NCBI GenBank assembly: GCA_021234155.1
Contig: JAJEKV010000046.1
Coordinates: 7,881,012-7,945,011 of the forward strand
Source: Isoetes taiwanensis
Taxonomy: Eukaryota > Streptophyta > Lycopodiopsida > Isoetales > Isoetaceae
DNA length: 64,000 nt
Reading direction: 5' to 3'
A model generated the notes under the pieces. The model ran no database searches and had not been told where the DNA came from. It worked only from the letters and a program-made list of their open reading frames with translations. Numbering within the stretch: position 1 is the stretch's first letter; the number at the start of each line of letters is the position of its first letter. This document shows positions 10,172-20,554 of this stretch, one piece after another. A program made the position numbers and the translations under genes.

Positions 10172-11033
10172 GTTCCAATAATGAATTGTTGATTCTTCTT
10201 AACCTTTGAAAAGTAGGTTTACATCCTTCCTTTACTTTAATCTCAAATTGACATACCTCCTGCTTGATGCCAATAAGTTCTGAATAATCCCATGCAAATA
10301 CATCTCCAATTTCTTCAAAAAAACTTGTAGTCTCTTCTTTATCCTGAGTATCAAATAAATCTCCAATAACCAAAGTTCTCTGCTTACCATTTTTTGTGAT
10401 AGTAACCTTTTGATCTTGTTCTCCTTCTTCTGCACTTATGACTAAAATAGGATAGAGCTCCTTGACTTCATTTTTCTCAAGGTCCTCTTCTGGAATAGCA
10501 CCTTCAGATAAATGAGACATCAAAGTGTCTCTGCACAGAGCATCAACTTCCCAATTCTGCTTCCTAGGTATATGAGTGGTCTGCCATGAAGCAAAACTTG
10601 CAAGCAATACCATAACTTGGTTTCTAAGGGTCTCCATGTCAGCATTTTTAACTTGATATTCCCTACAAATATGTCTGCAAACTAATTGAGAATCACCAAA
10701 AATATGTATATTAATAATATCTATGGCCTTAGCTTCTTGAAGCCCTGTAATAAGGGCTTTGTACTCTGCAACATTAGAAGTGATCTGCGGATAGATCCTT
10801 CCTACTTTAGCCAGAAGTTTGTTAGAGTGATCTTTTAGTACATCAGCAGATGATGCAACATTCAGTTTTTTAGAAATACCTCCATCAAACCACAAAAATC
10901 CTTCCTTACCTTGTTTGAGGGATGGCGTACACTCCACAATAAGAGGAATCAACTCACAATTTCTTGGCTTAGCAGCTGCCAAACTGTAGAATCCCAAAGA
11001 TTCTTCCACAAGCAACTCTTTGATGAAGTGCAC
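10143..11033 (-). pseudogene. archaeal-like RNase H domain and linker, upstream of the RT
   Basis: This 296-codon frame contains WFDGGISKKLN, SNVAEYKALITGLQEAKA, IHIFGDSQLVCRHI and RKQNWEVDALCRD. These match the D-E-D-D catalytic positions of the type I RNase H found as a second RNase H in plant Ty3/gypsy elements of the Tat type. The frame continues into EEIGDVFAWDYSELIGI, the usual lead-in to the gypsy RT. The domain therefore lies N-terminal to the RT rather than after the classical RNase H, the order known to me for Tat elements. It is the longest open part of this element. Confidence 0.8.
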
Positions 11034-11302
11034 TTCCTCTTTTGAACCATGGAAACCATCCTAATTATAAATTGTGGCACCTTGAGAGCCATTAGTGATA
11101 GTGCATCTTCCCTGAGACCAAACAGGTCTGGCATCTACAGTGGACATCCACCTCCTCCTAGCAAGAGATCATAGATATCTGCATCATCCCTTATATCCTC
11201 AAAAGCAACCACAATGAAATTAGCAGCCACCACAATACCTTCTGTATTAACAGGGACCTTAGTCACTATTCATACAGAGGCTATTTTAGCATTAGAGAAT
11301 AG

Positions 11303-11420
11303 AATAGAATAGAATATGATTTTATCGTCCACGGAGACCAACTGGCCTATGGGACCCAAGTACAAAGAGAGAGAGCAGCAGGCGTATTACTACCAGGATT
11401 AAAAAACCCCCGCCCCGAAG
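11303..11420 (-). other. LINE 3' end: GC hairpin and (ATTCT)n tail
   Basis: On the minus strand, CCCCCGAAAACCCTTCGGGG gives a GC-rich foldback. GGGGGTTTTTTAATCC follows, then a ~70-nt segment ending GGTCTCCGTGGACG, then repeats of ATTCT. The same segment with the same tail occurs at 18.2-18.35 kb on the plus strand. That defines the true 3' end and suggests that the hairpin and tail are recognised by the element's RT. Confidence 0.8.
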
Positions 11421-11951
11421 GGTTTTCGGGGGAAAAACCTTAGTAGCAATAAGGATCTTTGACATACCGCACGATTATATACATAATCACAAGTACAAAT
11501 GAGGTTAATGTCGGACGGGGGCATAAGCGAAGTCCAAGATATCCATTACCTCCATGCTGATCCCAACAAGCCTACGAGAGGCCGTGCTCGGTAGCTCATG
11601 CAAGGCGATGGGGCACAACTAACCAGAGCATACCGAGGCGGATATGCTCGTCTGACGGACGGGCACGGAGGGCGTGACTTTCATCCTCAATGGGCACTGT
11701 TGGACAAGCGGCCGGACTCTGTCCTCACGCGGCTCCGAATCCATCTCCCCGTCTCAATCGCGGAGGTGGTGTGCACTGTCGCGAATGGAAGCAATCACCT
11801 GCGTTTTTCATGGGTAGATGGGTGCGCAGGTAGTGGTGTGGGCCCCTCGTGAGCATGGGATTAACTGGCTTTGTCGATAATTTGCCACCTTGACATGTGA
11901 GGGCCCTGCATCCCAAAGCTTGGCCATGAAGCAAGCATCCAAATACTTGCT

Positions 11952-13469
11952 TCAAGGCGCAGCGTTCCTTCGGTGTATGCCTTTGGACCACATCGTATTG
12001 CCTGCACATTCCATAGCGAGAACCACTGGGCTTGCTTGTCTTTCAAAGGGCTTTGAGTCGCCGGGCCCATCGCCCTTTGCCAAAGCAAGGTTGGGCAGCC
12101 GGGCTTCATCCATAGCTACCACCTTACGGAAGTAAATAATGTGACGTTCAGTAGCGACCCTCTGTAATGGAAGGAAGCCCGTCTCTTGGAGCAAGATCCG
12201 ATATGGGACCGTGGATTTCACTCCCGGTGCCGGGCCAAGAAATCTTTCGTACACTGCTCTAGATCGTTCCAAGTGGTGAGGGATATCACTGGCCCCACTT
12301 ACGCCCCATAGAGGAGGACCGGTTCAACCAAGGCCCGAACAAGTGTGCTGGTGACCCCATGCATCTGACTACGCTTTGTGACTATTGTTTTGCATTGCAT
12401 CTGGGGCTTTCCGACTGCGGTGACCCGTAACACGATGGATGCATCCCGGTGTGTGGTAGTAGAAAACTCAATGCCCAAATACTTATAAGACCGAGCCACC
12501 TCCACTACACGCTTACGGTAAGTGAATGAGGGAAGGCGTGGGTGCGAGATGATGGGACCCAAAGACACCCTTGTCTTGGCCAAGTTAACTCTCATGTCGG
12601 TGAATTGGCGAGAAAGTGTCCAAAGCATCGGTGGCGTTGCATGTCCTGCGGGGTATATGCGGCGAGGCCAACATCATCGGCATATATGAGTTGCGGATTA
12701 TGTGGTGCATCAATGGCGCCTCCCCACATTGCTCGGCTAGCCATTCTTCTAGCTGGTCAATGTACAAGCCGAAGAGCCGTCGGAGATAGAGGGCAGCCTG
12801 GCGCACCCAATGCTACTAACAACGGGCTCCCCGGCGGTGTGAGAGCGGCCGGGAGCAAGCCTCATTATAGTCACGTATATAGCATTACGCAAGTCGCGGG
12901 GGTCCCTAGTCGTCTCAATCTGTCCCACAACTTATCGAGGCAGCGTGTCAAAAGCAGCTGCGAAATCCACAAAACAGCGATGCATTTAAGGTCGATTAGG
13001 CTATCCTCTATGAGTGTTCGCAGAGTGAAGATATGGTCAATAGTAGAATGCCGGGCGGAAGCTGCTGGCGTCTTGGCGAGCTTCTCCATCCATCCGCCCA
13101 AAGTGTCAATCGCGGCTCAAGAATCCCGCAAGCAACTTGGCAAAACGAAGCCCGACCATAATGGTGCGATAGTTGGTTGGTCGGGGGGGTCCCTGCTTTG
13201 TATATGGGTACAACTCTTGGTAGTCCGGTCTTGGGGGAAGCCTTCTTGCAATGCCCCTGTTGAAGAGTCTTTGGAGAACCGGCACCATTGGGGGCCCGCC
13301 CACTTGAGAAGCTCGCCGCGCATACCATCCAAATCTGGCGCCTTCGGATTAGCGGCGTTGCAGGCCCATTATGACATCCCTTCGGTAATGACCCGCTGCT
13401 AGGCCGCCTCTGGGAGGCGGTGCCCGCTTCCCATTGGGTCATACAGTGCCGCAAAAGTATCTCACCCAT
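11952..13469 (-). pseudogene. LINE reverse transcriptase (frameshifted)
   Basis: Successive frames give GMRGELLKWAGPQWC, a YKAGTPPTNQLSHH/NYRTI piece, STIDHIFTLRTLIEDS, DKLWDRLRRLGTP, LFGLYIDQLEEWL followed by a YADDVGLA active-site motif in another frame (about 12680), MRVNLAKTRV, YKYLGIEF, VEPVLLYGA and the C-terminal ETGFLPLQRVA. This is the motif order of L1-type RTs. No terminal RNase H was seen. Frame changes near 13100, 12680 and 12300 break it. Confidence 0.85.
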
Positions 13470-14132
13470 TGTTCAGGGTAATATTTCACGTGGGTGCGGG
13501 GGCTTACTCAAGACCTTTCTCAGGAAGGCCCTAGGGTGGCGGTCTAGAAGACCAAACATCATTCTTTGGTGCTTCAAGGTACCGGCTTTCTTGGTCTTGA
13601 GGAAGGAGGCGGTATTGATGGACTGACGGCTTGGCGAATGGTGGGGTCAAAGACTTGGCGGAGCCATCGTTTCAACTCGAATCGAACCGGTGATTGCGGG
13701 GAAGGTGGTTGCAGCCCCCCGTGGATCGTCGAGAGCGGTCTCTCCCAAAGCATCATCCCCCTACCCTCGAAAGGAGCTGGTTCACCGGGCCGTCATTTGT
13801 TGAAGTGTGGGGAGTTGCAGCACTCTCGGCAACTCATGCTCAAGCATCCTCGCGATAGACAGCCACATGATCATAGTCCAGACGCAACCGCAGTGGTACA
13901 TGGGGTGTTGGGGCAATGGGTGCTCGGTTGGCCTGCCAATCTATCTGCAAGAAACGGTGATGGTGAGTCTACTTCCTCGTCCGGCCACTGTCCCGACATG
14001 GCGAGTGATCAAGTGTAGGCATTGCTCGTCCGCTAGCACGTAATCCACCACACCGGTGCCCCACGGTTCTCCTGTCTACAAGTGAAGCGGTGGAGGGCCG
14101 GCCATCGTGCCGACCCATTGCAAATGACCGGG

Positions 14133-14745
14133 TCAAAGATCGCCCGAGAATAAAGTGCCGGCCATACCGTAACACGGGCCGTCATCGGCGCCCTTGGCCA
14201 AACCATCTCTGCGGGGTCCATTTGCAACACATCCTCGGCCTAGAGGTGCGAATTTTGGGATCTCTGCCCACGTATGCGGCGCATTGAAATCTTCAAGCAA
14301 CATGACCTTGCCCAATTGTGCATCTTGTTGTATGTCATCATATAGATCGACATAGGGCTCTGCTTTGTCCACATCCAAGTGCGTGTGGTAAAAGTTGCTC
14401 TCAGCATGTGGGAAGTAGCAAGCCGCCACAAAGAGAGGGCTGCCATCGCCGCACTTTTCGCACCCCACGTATCTGTTGTGCACCTGCCTGCGCCTTACAC
14501 GGGGAGACCAATTGGGCCAAGGTCATGCGGTAATAACGCATAATTCCTCCGCGTGTCCTCGTTTCGGTGCACTCATTGAAGGCGGAGTAGCGGTATCTGG
14601 CAAATCGGTAGCCTTTGTGACCCGGCATGTTCCCATGTTTCCATGAGGAAGATAAGGTCCATGTCCATGGCGACGGAATTGAGACTGTCCCCCTTCTGCC
14701 ATGGAAAGCCACGGCAATTCCAGGATACCACGCTAAGGCACGATC
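14133..14745 (-). pseudogene. LINE apurinic-type endonuclease (frameshifted)
   Basis: One frame gives VVSWNCRGFPWQKG and LIFLMETWEHAG, the N-terminal motifs of the EEP endonuclease that nicks target DNA. Another frame gives GYRFARYRYSAF and GGIMRYYR. A third gives SPLFVAACYFPH and KVMLLEDFNAPHTW, where GDFN of the family reads EDFN. The order and spacing fit an L1 endonuclease between ORF1 and RT. At least two frameshifts are needed to read it. Confidence 0.8.
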
Positions 14746-14949
14746 CCTATTTAGTGGCATGCATCGCCACTTCAGGTCCGGTGGTAGTGGTGGTCCTGTG
14801 GGGAGCGGAAGATGTGGATTTTGTGCGGTGGGGCCCCCTCGGAGGGACTCGAGGGGCGGAGTGCCCGCATCCCCTGTTTGGCTGCCGAATTCCACGATCC
14901 TTCCCGGACCAGCCCATTTGCCCCTCCATGTCTGCGGCAGTCCCCGACT

Positions 14950-16377
14950 TTGGCCAGACTCACGCCGGGTCTCTTCTTTGTCTTTGGGGTCAAGTCCCGC
15001 CGTCCCCTTCAACTTCCGGCCCTGACGCAGGATGGCCACCCGCTCTGGCACGCTCTCAATCGGAAGATGACCACCGGGCGACATCGGTAATCGAATTCCA
15101 TGACGACTCGCCTTTCCAATGGTCACAGGTGCTGGGAACATCATCCGGTCCAAGATCTGTGTCTGGAGTCGGGAAGTGAGATGTTCTCCCGACTCCTCCG
15201 TCAGGCCTCGCACTACCACATTGCGGCTCCTGCGTCTCTGTTCCTGAAGGGCCGCACCAGGTGTTGGTTGAGGTGGGTGAGGCATAGGCTGTGGCCGGCG
15301 CCGGGGTGGTGGCGGCCCGGCGTGATCTGATGTGTCCGCAGCATGTGTTCCAGGTTGACGTCCTGTAGGTTGGTGGGTTCGCGGGGTTGGTGTGTTCTTT
15401 GCTGTGGTTTCTGTTCTCCGGAGTCTGGAGCTCAGCTCTTGCAGGACGTTGTCATGTCTTGCCATCTCCCGCGTGCAATGGCGGAGTTGCTCATGTGCCT
15501 CGGCATGGAGGCCCTTGCCTTTTCGGGCAACGGCGCCCAAGCTCCCTGTAGCTCCCGATCTCGTGCTAAATCCTTACTCAGAAGAGCACTTCGGTTGCGC
15601 ACGGCTAGCTTCCAAAGCAGCACTGGAATCCCTTGTCTCACGATGGCGGCCTCGCAACCTCGGCGAGGGGGCGGACTGTGCTCCTCGGGCCGTGGCCTTA
15701 GCCTCCTCAACCTCGGCACGGATCCGGGAGACAGGGTTACGAAAGTGTCTCTGCTCTACCCGGTTCATCCTGCGTCAAGGCTTCTTCCATAGCTGCCAAC
15801 CGCGGTGTCTACGCCCCCTCATATCCGCAAGCTCCTGCTGGTATTGCTGTCACGTCAAATTTGTAGCAAGTGGATGCTATCATCGCCTGTATTAAACGCG
15901 ATCCTCCAATTACGTGATTCGCGTTTTCCGGCACCAAGCTGCTGCGCAACATCAGAGATGTTATGTTCTCCACCTCGTGGGAGGCACGCAAGGCGTATCG
16001 TAATCGCTGGCCTCAACCCTCGCTTTGATGCGGCTCCAAGGTTCGACTGGCGGATTGCCTATGTGGCCCGCCTGTCGGGTCGACTGGGCCTTGGCTCGGG
16101 CCTCCCTCTTCATGGAAGACGTCTCTCCCTCTGCCCGAGGCCTCTTCCTTGGTGGCCCCGCTTCATGGTCTTCCCCAGAGGGCTCTGCCTGCGTGGGGTC
16201 AACCGGTGGTTGGTGTGTTTGGGCCTTCCCAGGATGGGTTGGTGTGGTCTGAGGTAGCTCACCAACCAAGTGTGGGTCCACATACGGGAGTGTGTCTGTG
16301 GCCATGACTTGGGGTATGACTTGGGCGACGACTCCTGGATATCTGGTGTGTACCGGCTGCCACAAAAACCCTAGCAC
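14950..16377 (-). pseudogene. LINE ORF1-like region (Pro-rich, coiled coil, RRM-like)
   Basis: The 5' part (16377-15961) is Pro/Gln-rich with a basic stretch PPRKRPR that could be a nuclear signal. A Glu/Arg/Ala-rich piece (15768-15574) and HEQLRHCTREMARHDNVLQE (about 15500) suggest a coiled coil. RRSRNVVVRGLTEES and RVAILRQGRKLKGTAGLD then match the RRM-like and C-terminal parts of plant L1 ORF1 proteins, which bind the element RNA. No zinc knuckle was identified. Frame changes make exact limits uncertain. Confidence 0.6.
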
Positions 16378-17285
16378 ACAGCCCGGAAAAGTGCAGATTT
16401 GAGCACTGAAACAAAGACAAGCATGCAGGTATCATACACCGTTGGAAAGATCTCTGAACCAGCTTTCCAACAAGCCTAAGCACATAAAAATCTGACACCG
16501 GATGTGAGAGATACAGTCCGTCGAAGTGTCTACCGATTGCCACAGAAACCCTAGCACACAGCCTGGAAAAGTGCCAATTTGAGCATAGAAACAAAGCCAA
16601 GCATCCAAATACCATACACCGCTGGAAAGATCTCTGAACCAGCTTTCCAACAAGCCCAAGCACATGAAAATCTGACACCGGATGCGAGAGATATGACCGA
16701 TCAAAATTCTGCCGCAAGACGAGACCAATCGAATACTTACTAAAACATACGCCAATCCCTATATTGGTGTCGGACTTTCATCAACAACACCATCAGGAAC
16801 TAGGGTATGAATTAGTAAAACATTCTCGTAACCTTCAACAAGAGTACAACACACACCTTTCAACACCGCGTGGCCAAGGCCAACAACGGCATCAGGCGAG
16901 GGCTATACTTCTCAAAGAAGGAAGAAGAAGGGCTGCCACAAAAACCCTAGGACACAGCCCGGAAAACAGCAGATTTGAGCACTGAAACAAAGACAAACAT
17001 GCAGGTATCATACACCGTTGGAAAGCTCTTTGAACCAGCTTTCCAACAAGCCCAAGCACATAAAAATCTGACACCGGATGTGAGAGATACAGTCCGTCGA
17101 AGTGTCTACCGGTTGCCATAGAAACCCTAGCACACAGCCCGGAAAACAGCAGATTTGAGCACAGAAACAAAGCCAAGCATGCAGGTACCATACACCGTTG
17201 GAAAGATCTCTGAACCAGCTTTCCAAAAAGCCCAAGCACATGAAAATCTGACACCGGATGTGAGAGATATGACCGATCAAAATTC
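16357..17285 (-). repeat. tandem ~178-bp monomers in the LINE 5' UTR
   Basis: Four related units lie at about 16357-16534, 16535-16710, 16932-17111 and 17112-17285. Each carries AAACCCTAGCACACAGCC, TTGGAAAGATCTCTGAACC, and AAATCTGACACCGGATG (plus-strand words). They occur as two dimers. The second member of each dimer ends GATCAAAATTCTGCCG, and a ~220-bp spacer (16711-16931) separates the dimers. In element orientation they come directly before ORF1 and end at the insertion point. They look like promoter monomers of the kind known from mouse L1. Confidence 0.75.
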
Positions 17286-17293
17286 TGCCGCCT

Positions 17294-17551
17294 TCAGAGA
17301 GTAAGGATAGTCATGTCAGCTACATAAGCGATTCTAGAGAAGGATTTTAGCAAAACAAAAGATCTATTATCTATTTCTAAACCATATTTCTTCATGATAT
17401 GATAGGGCATGATATTCAAAGAAGATCCACCATCCAACAATACATTAAAAAAAATATAACCTCCCAAAGATGCTGAACACATAAAGGCTCCAGGACCTTC
17501 ATTTTGAGCCAATACAAGATTAGTAGCATCAATAAAATTCACACAAGCCAC
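17294..17551 (-). pseudogene. Ty3/gypsy protease, N-terminal part
   Basis: The peptide contains FNVLLDGGSSLNIMPYHIMK, the retropepsin active-site loop (here DGGS for the usual DTGS/DSGA), preceded by GPGAFMCSASLGGYI. It stops at 17294, where LINE sequence begins, and its C-terminal part is found at about 11286-11145. In an intact element the enzyme processes the Gag-Pol polyprotein. Confidence 0.85.
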
Positions 17552-17572
17552 GGTTTCATTTCCAACGGTTTG

Positions 17573-18049
17573 TTACAACATCTTTTTTCTATAACTAGGT
17601 GCTATTTTTAACAAAGTAAAAAGATCTACACTTACTTTAGAATTTTTGAGTAAAGCATCTACCTCATCGAGCTTCTGACCTTTCCTATCATATTTGTGAT
17701 AAGGAGGTGGAGCTATTTTTTGTGGAGGTGTATCCACAATAGGCTTTGATAATAAGGGCATTCTAGGAACCTCAAGTATAGACTAAAAGCAAAATAGTTT
17801 GTTCACTTTTCTTGCTAACTCGGCAAATCCTGATACGTTGTAAAGGTTCTGTAGTGCCATAGGCAATGATGGTAAATGTGGTATCAACCATCTCCCTCTG
17901 TTACAACAGAATCCATCATGCTCATGATTGAGCAATGGGATCTGACAATATGTACATTGTTTACTCCATGTACACATTACATAACTCTGATGAATGGCTA
18001 AATTCATTTGTTGGGCCTGCGCTTGCCAATGTGCTGAAGCGGGTCGCAT
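17573..18049 (-). pseudogene. Ty3/gypsy gag C-terminus with degenerate zinc knuckle
   Basis: One piece (18049-17783) includes CTYCQIPLLNHEHDGFC followed by basic residues, close to the CCHC knuckle of gag nucleocapsids (C-x2-C-x6/8-H-x3/5-C). The next piece (17761-17573) includes PPYHKYDRKGQKLDEVDALL, a linker often seen before the gypsy protease. A stop and a frame change separate them. The 5' part of gag and the LTR are not recognised upstream. Confidence 0.55.
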
Positions 18050-18177
18050 TATTTCTGATACACTATCATCTTCTCAGCGCACCATCTGTGCATGACTTGG
18101 CATTATACATACTTGAGGTTCTAGATAAACGTCTGCAATTACTGAGCCCTCAGTAGTCATTATCTAAGCTTGTCTAG

Positions 18178-18347
18178 TATCATCATTACTGCAAAGTTTT
18201 TTCCCTTGAAAACCTTTCGAGGCAGGGGTTTTTTAATCCTAGTAGTAATGATTGTACTAGCCCATTGTATGGGTCCCATGACCTATTGGTCTTCGTGGAC
18301 GTTAAAAAAACTATTCTATTCTATTCTATTCTATTCTTGCATGTTTG
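18178..18347 (+). mobile_element. 5'-truncated LINE copy (3' end only)
   Basis: GGCAGGGGTTTTTTAATCC, GGGTCCCATGACC, GGTCTTCGTGGACG and then five ATTCT-type repeats match, in inverted orientation, the 3' end of the LINE at 11303-11420. The upstream boundary lies near 18190. It is a dead-on-arrival insertion of about 160 bp next to the gypsy gag remnant. Confidence 0.8.
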
Positions 18348-18401
18348 TGAAGCTAGATAATGCAATATGATTTGCATATGTATATGTTGGATCTCTGTCT
18401 A

Positions 18402-18830
18402 CTATGGTCTAGAGTGTGATTGTCTAAAACGTTCTCGAGCCCTTTTTCGCATTCTAAACCTATCTCGTTGAGGAAGCCATGCATTGCATTCTGCCCGTCT
18501 TTGTGGCATCATAGTTCTATCCTCCTCGGACAAATTTGCATAGCGTTCTACCTCTCTTTCCCGGATTCTCACTCTATCTTCTTCAGGTAAACTTTTATAG
18601 CATTCCATATTTCTTTGTCATATCTCGTCTCTCTCTGTCCTCCTCAGGCAAGTTTGCATATTGTTCTACTGCTCTTTCTCGTCTTCTGTGTCTGCCATCC
18701 TCAGGCAGGTTCGCATATCATTCTATCGCTCTCTCTAGGATTTTGTCTCTCTCCTCGTCGGGCAAGTTTGCATATCGCTCTGCTACTCTCTGTCATAGTT
18801 TGTTTCTGTCTGCAAATGTCAGATGCAAAC
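18402..18830 (-). pseudogene. fragment encoding ~22-25-residue charged tandem repeats
   Basis: The minus strand repeats a motif of the form RYANLPDEERDKILERAIE, YANLPEDGRHRRRE, QYANLPEEDRERR and RYANLSEEDRTMMPQRRAE. The period at the DNA level is about 66-75 bp. One internal stop and one frameshift (near 18605) interrupt it. Similar charged helical repeats occur beside various transposon proteins, but I cannot assign a family. No other domain is visible around it. Confidence 0.5.
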
Positions 18831-20554
18831 TAATAAGCAAAGCTATCTCAAATTTGCAAATTTGACTGTGTCAAAAATTGGTCAATAGCCCTTGCAGCAA
18901 GCAAAGTTTTGCAGATGATGTTATGGGGATCTTTTTTCAATTTTGATACTTGCTACTGACAAAGTGTAGATTCAGTACATCAATCTTTTTTGCTAGAAAA
19001 CATGCATTTATGCCTCAAAATTTGATTTTTGTGCTGACAGACTAGTTTGCTCAAGAATACAGCAAGCAAGTTTTTGCATATGTAATTTTTTTCATCTCTT
19101 TTGACTTTTGACATTTTGTACTTCTTCTGACATGTAAGTGACATGCATCAGTAATTTTCAACTAAAACAATGCCAATGACTCTAAGGATAGATTTTTGTC
19201 AAGAAATATGAGCTAAGACCATGAAAGACTGAAATCCAATGTTTTTTGAAGATATTTTTTGTGTTCTTTTATGTTTAAAAGGTACATTATCTATTGAACC
19301 TTAATACTTATGTTTGTTTTTTTTTTCTCATAAATACTAAAATTAGCTCAGTTTAATGCTTGAAAATGCAAATGCACTTAGAATTTTCTCACCAAGCTCA
19401 GACTTTCTTCATCATGAACATCATTCAATGGTTTTTAATGCTCTCCAAGCTCTTTAATCTTGGGCACGTGATCAAATTCTTCACAATATAGTCAAACAAT
19501 CATGTTTTGCAACAAGATCTTTTGTTTCTTAAGGCAAGGAAGGTAATTTGTGGCTTCAGATCATCATTCAGGCATGCGCTAATGCTTAGCAAGTCGATAA
19601 TCACACTTAAGACCCTCAAAAAACTTCTGAGGCCAAATCCCTCTTTTGAATTCCTTTGTTTCCGGCCGGTTCTTGCCAAATGCGTCATTATTTTTTGGCC
19701 TTTTTGCAAATGAGAAGGTTTCTTGGGTTGATTTAGGTAGGTTCGGCCTTCGAGGCTATCATTAGCAAGCAAAATATGACAAAAAGGCCAGTTCTTGGCA
19801 TTCAAAGTTTTAGCGTTTCTGAATTTCTTGATGACATATCCCACAGTCTTAAATCGAAAAAAATGCCTTGGTTATATAAGGAGAAATCAAAGTGAATTAT
19901 TAAATTCACGTGCTAATTCCATATGGGATTTGGCCCTTTTGCTGCCCCACATGCCCGGAGATACCATGCGACGACGGAGGGTTGTAGGAAATGGAAGGCT
20001 AGGATGAGTTAGATAGGATTATTTTTTTTTAACCATGGCGCGATCACCAAGGAATGGAATTTGAAGGTCAAAATAAGGCCATTTTGAAAAAAAACTGCCC
20101 CAAATAGCATTTTTTTAATGCTCTACAAGATGGAAAAATCTCTTTGTGCAAAAAGAGCATTTTGGTTTTTTGGTGAAAAAAGATTCAAATTTGGTGAGGT
20201 GGCAAGGGTGAAAGGTGATGTGGCAAACAAGTGGTGACATGGCACAAATGAGATGATGACATGGCAAGTGAAGGGGCAAAGAATATTCTTCCTAGTCAAA
20301 AACATATGATGAGGTGGAAATGAGGTGGATGAAAGCTTGGATTGAGCAAGTACCACTATTTCTTGAGGGTCTTCCAAACTTTGACTTGACAATAAGGTCC
20401 TTACCATAAGACCAGTTCGTCGTACTTGAACCCGTGACCTCGGGCAATGGAATTTTAGGGTCCTCAGGTTGGCTGTAATTGAACCCATGACCTCAGGTGT
20501 ATTGGTGAAATATTGATGTGTTGTAAGAGTTGAGATTTGGTAATCGTTTTCGTG
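18831..20554. other. AT-rich non-coding stretch left of the retroelement array
   Basis: No gene is recognised. Polypurine/polypyrimidine runs are frequent. Words of the type GATGTGGCAA / GTGACATGGCA recur at 20205-20270. Near 20420-20500 two minus-strand stretches read GAGGTCACGGGTTCAAG and GAGGTCATGGGTTCAAT about 57 bp apart and resemble RNA polymerase III B boxes. No matching A box was found. Confidence 0.3.

Larger units (their letters stand above)
9191..11290 (-). mobile_element. Ty3/gypsy retrotransposon, distal pol part (RNase H - RT - RNase H)
   Basis: Reading the minus strand: the C-terminal edge of the protease (VPVNTEGIVVAANFIVVAFE and YDLLLGG, 11286-11145), a plant-type archaeal-like RNase H, the RT core and the classical gypsy RNase H follow in order. 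Integrase, chromodomain and LTRs are not seen. The element stops soon after the RNase H. The gag/protease half lies at 17287-18049, separated by a nested LINE. Many frameshifts and stops show it is dead. Confidence 0.85.
11303..17285 (-). mobile_element. full-length LINE (L1-like non-LTR retrotransposon), nested in the Ty3/gypsy protease
   Basis: On the minus strand the order is tandem 5' monomers (17285-16357), an ORF1-type region (16377 to about 14950), an AP endonuclease (about 14745-14133), a reverse transcriptase (13469 to about 11950), a 3' UTR with a GC hairpin, and an (ATTCT)n tail ending at 11303. It is GC-rich compared with its surroundings. The flanking gypsy protease reads up to 17294 and resumes at 11290, so the LINE jumped into it. 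A short possible target duplication (ATTCTCT / ACTCTCT on the minus strand) overlaps the tail and is uncertain. All ORFs carry frameshifts. Confidence 0.85.

Noticed and set aside
12542-13402. 286-codon plus-strand frame (and other plus-strand frames at 11.6-16.3 kb)
   Set aside because: They lie antisense to the LINE RT, endonuclease and ORF1 and resemble nothing; they are shadows in GC-rich DNA.
14401-15540. A single 379-codon minus-strand gene
   Set aside because: Its first half fits LINE ORF1, but the second half is a shifted reading of the endonuclease region, so it is not one real protein.
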